Assembly (NCBI RefSeq): GCF_040448305.1
Contig: NZ_CP148752.1
Span: forward strand, 2,790,001 to 2,854,000
Source of the DNA: Pseudomonas fluorescens
GTDB lineage: Bacteria > Pseudomonadota > Gammaproteobacteria > Pseudomonadales > Pseudomonadaceae
Direction of reading: 5' to 3'
Length of the DNA: 64,000 nt
Below the pieces are notes generated by a model, which was given only the letters and a program-made list of their open reading frames with translations, searched no databases and was not told the origin of the DNA. Of the stretch, positions 60,099 through 64,000 are shown piece by piece. The number at the start of each line of letters is the position of its first letter. Within the stretch, counting starts at the first letter, position 1. The position numbers and the translations under genes were made by a program.

Positions 60099-60845
60099 AG
60101 GCTTAGTTGGTTGTATAACCCTGATCCGCTCGCTGGTGAGGCTCCGCTGGGTGGGCTCGTGAATGTCACAGTGTTAATGCGTGTATGTCCTCTATAGGCA
60201 TATGAGGATTGCCCGCTGGTAACGCGGCGGCGGATCCCCCCTCGACGCTATTGAGCAGGACATCCATGAGTTCATCACTGAGGGGGGACTCTGGCGCGAG
60301 TGTCGAGACACGGTACAACCTGAGTGCACCCAGACACCAGATCCTTTCGCTTACTATCCGGCCACTCGGTTGGCGCATGAGCGTGATCACTTGTTCTGTC
60401 ATGTGCACACCATCGCCTTGGCCGAGGTGCTCTTTTGGGAATGGCAGCACTGTCAGGCACTAGCTCAGCAATCCAAGAGGCGCTGTTCGAACATAGAACC
60501 CAATGCACTGCTTTCCACCAGCTAGGGCTCTCGTCTAGTGGCAGGAAGACTGACTTCAAGTAGGAGAACAAGTTGGCATTTTAGGGGGGCAGGTAAACGC
60601 CTTTGCGGGTATCTCTCACTCATGGAAATCTTGGAGTTAGCACTGACTGGCCTGCCGCGACTCCACGTTCGATACCGATCGCCCTCAGGTGGATGATCTG
60701 CCGGGCGGAACCTGTGTCCAAGCTTATCTTCTTTTGCCCTTAGAGCGTGTATCTTGAATTCGATCCGGGGGTAGTAAAGCATTTCCTCCACGCCAAATAC
60801 GGCTGACATCAACTGCACAAGCTCGCGAGAGAAAAGGAGGTCGGG
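60099..60845. other. Intergenic region before the defence-like gene
   Basis: About 750 bases with only a weak candidate gene (60166-60402, minus). The last 100 bases contain the promoter region and the strong AGGAGG site of the PHP-ATPase gene. No repeat or transposon end recognised. Confidence 0.5.
60166..60402 (-). CDS. Small hypothetical protein
   Basis: A 78-codon frame starting MTEQVITLMRQPSGR with even amino-acid composition and an amphipathic middle (PLSDELMDVLLNSVEG). The ribosome site is weak. It may be a real small gene of the island or a relic. No homology recognised. Confidence 0.3.
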   Translation of the reverse strand: MTEQVITLMRQPSGRIVSERIWCLGALRLYRVSTLAPESPLSDELMDVLLNSVEGGSAAALPAGNPHMPIEDIHALTL

Positions 60846-63665
60846 GTGAGCGAATATCGAGGCATGCGCTGGTTCAAAACAGATTTTCAGGTGCAAACCC
60901 CAGAGGACAACAAGCACTGGGCGGATGATGACTTGCGTCTCTTGAGTCCTCGGCGACCCCTGCAGAATGGTGTACCTGACGAGCAAGATATTCAGCACAA
61001 AGCTAAGCGCTTTCTCACACGCTGCCATGAACTTGAACTGGAAGTGATTGGCATCACCGACCACAACTTCGCGGAAAAATCCGAGCCGCGCGACTGGTTT
61101 CTCACCCATCTGGTTGAGCAAAATAAATCGGTCGCCAAGGAACTTGGCCGTGCGCCCCTTTTCATTCTGCCCGGTTTTGAAGTCGACATCGGCTACCACG
61201 TTCTATGCCTCTTCGATCCGGCTACCAAAATGCGCCACGTGCAGCGCGTTAACATGATCTTGATCAAGTTGGGGTTGGCGGAGAACCAGCGCTTCAAGGG
61301 GGGAGAACCCGCAGCGCTTCGCCGAGGCGAGCAGGCGATCAGCTTGAAAACTTTGCTCGATACGGTGCAGAAGGAGCATGGCGGAATCGTGATCGCGGCG
61401 CATGCAGATCAGCAAGATGGTTTGTTATCAGCTTCGCGGAATATTGACGACTATCAGCTGCCAGGCTTGCTCGCGCTGGAGTTGACCGGCTACCCCATTT
61501 CAGAAAAGTACCGCGCCATCCTTGAGGGGCGTAACAAAGATTGGTCGCGTGTGGGCCTGCAACCGGCCTATGTGCAGTCCTCGGATGCCAAGTCGCTGAA
61601 AGTAGACGCAGAGGGTCGACCGCTCCCGAATGCGCTGGGTTATCGTCACACGTGGGTCAAGTCCTCCAAACCCTCGGTGTCTTCGTTACGGCAAGCGTTT
61701 CTGGATGCCAAATCACGACTTCGTCTGCAAGCCCCGCGCCCTTCCGATGAGCAAACCCATCCACGGATCGTATTTCTGAAGTGCCGGGGTCTCAAGTACC
61801 TTGCCGACCTGGAAATCTACTTTTCACCCAATCTCAATACGGTCATTGGCGGCCGGGGCACCGGAAAGTCTACGGCGCTGGAGCTCCTTCGGTTCGCCTT
61901 CGGCAGAGATCAGGGCGACGTCTTCTCGGATTCGGTGCGCGCGAAGTTCGATCGGGTAAAAGCCACCTACACCGATGAGTCTGAAATACAAGTGGGCTGG
62001 GAAAGTATTCCCGGTCAAGTCGACATCATCTCGCTGAGGCCACCGCTGGGGCACGCGTTGCTCCAAGGAGAAGCCCACGACTTTTCGGTGTATCTGCGCC
62101 AGCTGCCCGTTCAGTTTTACAGCCAACAGCAAATCAGTGAACTCACCGGTGTGCATGGCGGCGGCAGCCTACTAACGATGATTGATGAGGCGTGCTCGGC
62201 GGAACTGCAAGGGCTCAAAGGGCAAGAGGACACGTTGCGTGCGGAGATTCAGCAACTGTTCGCCGCCATGGATCAGCTCAGCGCCTTGAACGCGGAGGTG
62301 AAGGTGCTCAATCAAGAGCTGCAGGAATTGAATCGGCAATGGCAAGCTCGCAGTGAGGTGTTGGCGGAGGCTCAACAGTACCAGCGAGCCGAAACTGCAC
62401 GGCGTTACGTCGAGCAGGTCAATATCCAAGTGACTGAGGATATCAATCGCTTATCCACACTTGCGGAGGAATTGTCCGCTCGCGGCGTTCTCAATGACGG
62501 GCGGGTTGAAGCATGGCCCAGAGCCGATTGGTTCAATGCGCTGACGCAAAAAACCGACACGCTTAGACAAAGTTACCAGGCGCAGGTGGCGGCGCTGGCG
62601 CAGCAGATGCGCCAAGACGCGATTCAATTGTTTGAGCAAGGGGACGGCTGGGATCAAGTGTCGGCAGAGTTGGATGGCACCAAAGAAGCTTTTCTGACTG
62701 CGTGTCATGAACGGGGTTTACAACCACAGGATGTGGCGCGGCTGCAGGAAATTGACAAAGCCCGTCAGGCCAAGCAGCTCTTGTTGCAAGACAAGCAAAA
62801 GCGCCTGGACGTCCTGACTCCACAACGCGACCGCCTGAATGTAGCGTTACACGACATGAGCTTGTTATGGGTTCGACAGTTTGCGGTTCGACAGCGGGTG
62901 GCCGCAGAGATTAGCGACAAGGCTCGAGGCTCCATTCGCGTGCTCATTCAACAAATGGCGGATGATCAAGGCTTTCTTGAAGCATGGAACCTCATGGCGC
63001 CCGATGGTCGCAGTCGGTTGGGGCGAGCGTGGGAGCACATTGGCAAGGTGTTGTTTGAAAGTTTTTTGCGACACCTAAAAGAGGTTCATCCCGAGGCTGA
63101 TTCGCCTTGGGCGCATATTCGAGAAATCCTGGCCGATGATCGTGCGTTGCCATTACCCCTGCTGGAGTATAAGGGAGAGCTAATACTTTACTTCAACGAA
63201 CAGAAGCATCAATGGCGCAATGCCCGACTGACCCGAGTTGAGGAGCGGGTCGACATTGAGTTGTATCGGGCGGATCGCACGTTGGTGGGAAGTGTGCAAA
63301 GTAATGCCTTATCAGAAGGGCAGCGCAACACGGCCGTGTTGAATTTATTACTGGCCAAAGGGGAAGGCCCGATCATCATCGACCAGCCGGAAGACGAATT
63401 GGATTCCAATTTTATCTATCGCGAGTTGGTGCCGTTATTGCGCAAGGTAAAAAATCAGCGTCAGTTGATCTTGGCCACTCATAACGCCAACCTTCCCGTC
63501 AATGCCGATTCGGACCTGGTGTATGCCTTGGCGGTTGCGCAAGGACGAGGCACCAGACTGGCCGTGGGTGGGCTTGATCAAATTGAGACTACGACCGCAG
63601 TGCTCGACATCATGGAAGGATCGGCAGAAGCCTTTAAGCGTCGTTTCGATAAGTACAATTTCTGA
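60846..63665 (+). CDS. PHP-domain/SMC-like ATPase fusion (TrlF/Ppl type), probable anti-phage protein
   Basis: A 939-residue protein with GTG start and an ideal AGGAGG site. The N-terminal PHP-like phosphoesterase domain shows TDHN (71-74), GFEVD (110-114), AAHAD (184-188) and SSD (245-247). The usual first HxH motif reads QVQ (Gln15, Gln17). ABC/SMC-type ATPase: Walker A GGRGTGKS (335-342), long coiled coil (about 440-640), signature LSEGQ (822-826), Walker B IIIDQPEDELD and His879 (ATHN). Single-gene systems of this layout (Ppl) were reported to protect against phage. As cargo of a Tn7-like island, defence is the most likely role. Confidence 0.8.
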   Translation: MSEYRGMRWFKTDFQVQTPEDNKHWADDDLRLLSPRRPLQNGVPDEQDIQHKAKRFLTRCHELELEVIGITDHNFAEKSEPRDWFLTHLVEQNKSVAKELGRAPLFILPGFEVDIGYHVLCLFDPATKMRHVQRVNMILIKLGLAENQRFKGGEPAALRRGEQAISLKTLLDTVQKEHGGIVIAAHADQQDGLLSASRNIDDYQLPGLLALELTGYPISEKYRAILEGRNKDWSRVGLQPAYVQSSDAKSLKVDAEGRPLPNALGYRHTWVKSSKPSVSSLRQAFLDAKSRLRLQAPRPSDEQTHPRIVFLKCRGLKYLADLEIYFSPNLNTVIGGRGTGKSTALELLRFAFGRDQGDVFSDSVRAKFDRVKATYTDESEIQVGWESIPGQVDIISLRPPLGHALLQGEAHDFSVYLRQLPVQFYSQQQISELTGVHGGGSLLTMIDEACSAELQGLKGQEDTLRAEIQQLFAAMDQLSALNAEVKVLNQELQELNRQWQARSEVLAEAQQYQRAETARRYVEQVNIQVTEDINRLSTLAEELSARGVLNDGRVEAWPRADWFNALTQKTDTLRQSYQAQVAALAQQMRQDAIQLFEQGDGWDQVSAELDGTKEAFLTACHERGLQPQDVARLQEIDKARQAKQLLLQDKQKRLDVLTPQRDRLNVALHDMSLLWVRQFAVRQRVAAEISDKARGSIRVLIQQMADDQGFLEAWNLMAPDGRSRLGRAWEHIGKVLFESFLRHLKEVHPEADSPWAHIREILADDRALPLPLLEYKGELILYFNEQKHQWRNARLTRVEERVDIELYRADRTLVGSVQSNALSEGQRNTAVLNLLLAKGEGPIIIDQPEDELDSNFIYRELVPLLRKVKNQRQLILATHNANLPVNADSDLVYALAVAQGRGTRLAVGGLDQIETTTAVLDIMEGSAEAFKRRFDKYNF

Positions 63666-63978
63666 TGGGGAGTGCCTGCCGTGATCGGCTCTTGTTGTAG
63701 CTGAGATCTTGGTGGGCTTTTCGAAGTGACGATTTGTGTTGAGTTTATTTTGAAACTAGCCGATTGATGTTGGGCGTGGGCGTAGCCCTTTTTCTTTCTA
63801 GTGGAGAACCACCGTGACCGTCGGACACGTACCCTCAACGTACTGGTCTTACAGTGCTGTGTTCAGAAGCGAACATTCGCTGCGCCATGGTTTTGCCATT
63901 TGGGCAGTCGTGTCCCGGTGGAAGAGGCATTAAAGCCCCACCGCATGTGGGCATGCGGCAGGGTATTTTTGGTGCAGA
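63666..63978. other. Intergenic region after the PHP-ATPase gene
   Basis: About 310 bases without a gene. It holds a short AGCGAACATTCGCT palindrome and the hairpin listed at 63935-63970. No transposon end could be identified. Confidence 0.5.
63935..63970. terminator. Hairpin terminator between convergent genes
   Basis: Stem CCGCATG-TGGG-CATGCGG (63941-63958), extended by partly paired GCCC/GGG flanks and followed on the plus strand by TATTTTT. It lies just after the stop codon of the minus-strand gene at the window edge and can end that transcript, and possibly the PHP-ATPase transcript. Confidence 0.55.
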
Positions 63979-64000
63979 TCAAAACAGCTCATCGTCCTCG
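63979..64000 (-). CDS. C-terminal end of a gene entering from the right
   Basis: The minus strand reads EDDELF followed by TGA at 63979-63981. Seven codons are too few to identify. The hairpin immediately downstream supports a real gene end. Confidence 0.4.

Noticed and set aside
60522..61199. 225-codon minus-strand frame opposite the PHP-ATPase start
   Set aside because: Shadow; the plus-strand gene has clear motifs and an ideal ribosome site.
1..64000. CRISPR arrays, tRNA and rRNA genes
   Set aside because: No regularly spaced direct repeats and no recognisable tRNA or rRNA sequence were seen; the dispersed palindromes are REP elements.

Overview
The window looks like a chromosome segment of a Pseudomonas of the fluorescens group. 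The signs are high-GC coding, about a dozen REP doublets built on GGGAGCGAGC(C/T)TGCTCGCGA between genes, and gene orders typical of that genus (bkd, ped/exa-pqq, pyrimidine catabolism). All calls come from reading the sequence; no database search was run.

Layout. (1) 1-4513: the branched-chain 2-keto acid dehydrogenase operon bkdA1-bkdA2-bkdB-lpdV (minus strand, lpdV cut by the window start) with its divergent Lrp-type activator bkdR. (2) 4523-8073: a sulfide detoxification module: persulfide dioxygenase-like blh, the ArsR-type repressor bigR, a sulfide:quinone reductase and a TauE/SafE exporter. (3) 8283-32445: a large PQQ-dependent alcohol oxidation cluster. It holds a porin, a FIST sensor, the hybrid kinases ErcS' and ErcS, an AgmR/ErbR-like response regulator, a CXXXCW rhodanese-like protein, a PedA1A2BC-like ABC system, cytochrome PedF, PedG, a SoxYZ-like carrier, a zinc metallohydrolase, a quinoprotein alcohol dehydrogenase with the lanthanide-type Asp (PedH type), an aldehyde dehydrogenase, pqqABCDE and ercA. 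No calcium-type pedE/exaA and no pqqF are present. (4) 32899-41365: reductive pyrimidine catabolism (rutR-like regulator, preA, preT, hydA, an NCS1 transporter, beta-ureidopropionase). (5) 41492-48620: mixed genes: a PAS-LuxR regulator, a small lipoprotein, an orphan beta-rich protein, an SDR, an APH-like kinase, a 2-hydroxyacid dehydrogenase, TetR and a tautomerase.

(6) From about 48812 to the end: a mobile island of lower and uneven GC. It begins abruptly inside a REP doublet. It carries a compact Tn7/Tn5053-type transposition operon (TnsA-like, TniA/TnsB DDE transposase, TniB/TnsC ATPase, a very long TnsD-like TniQ) and two unrecognised proteins. It also has a divergent pair resembling the TnpT/TnpS cointegrate-resolution system, with a perfect 14-bp inverted repeat between the two genes, and a 939-residue PHP-ATPase fusion of the TrlF/Ppl type that is probably anti-phage cargo. 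The TnsA-like protein appears to lack the endonuclease residues. That would predict replicative transposition and explain a need for a resolution system. The right end was not found and probably lies beyond the window.
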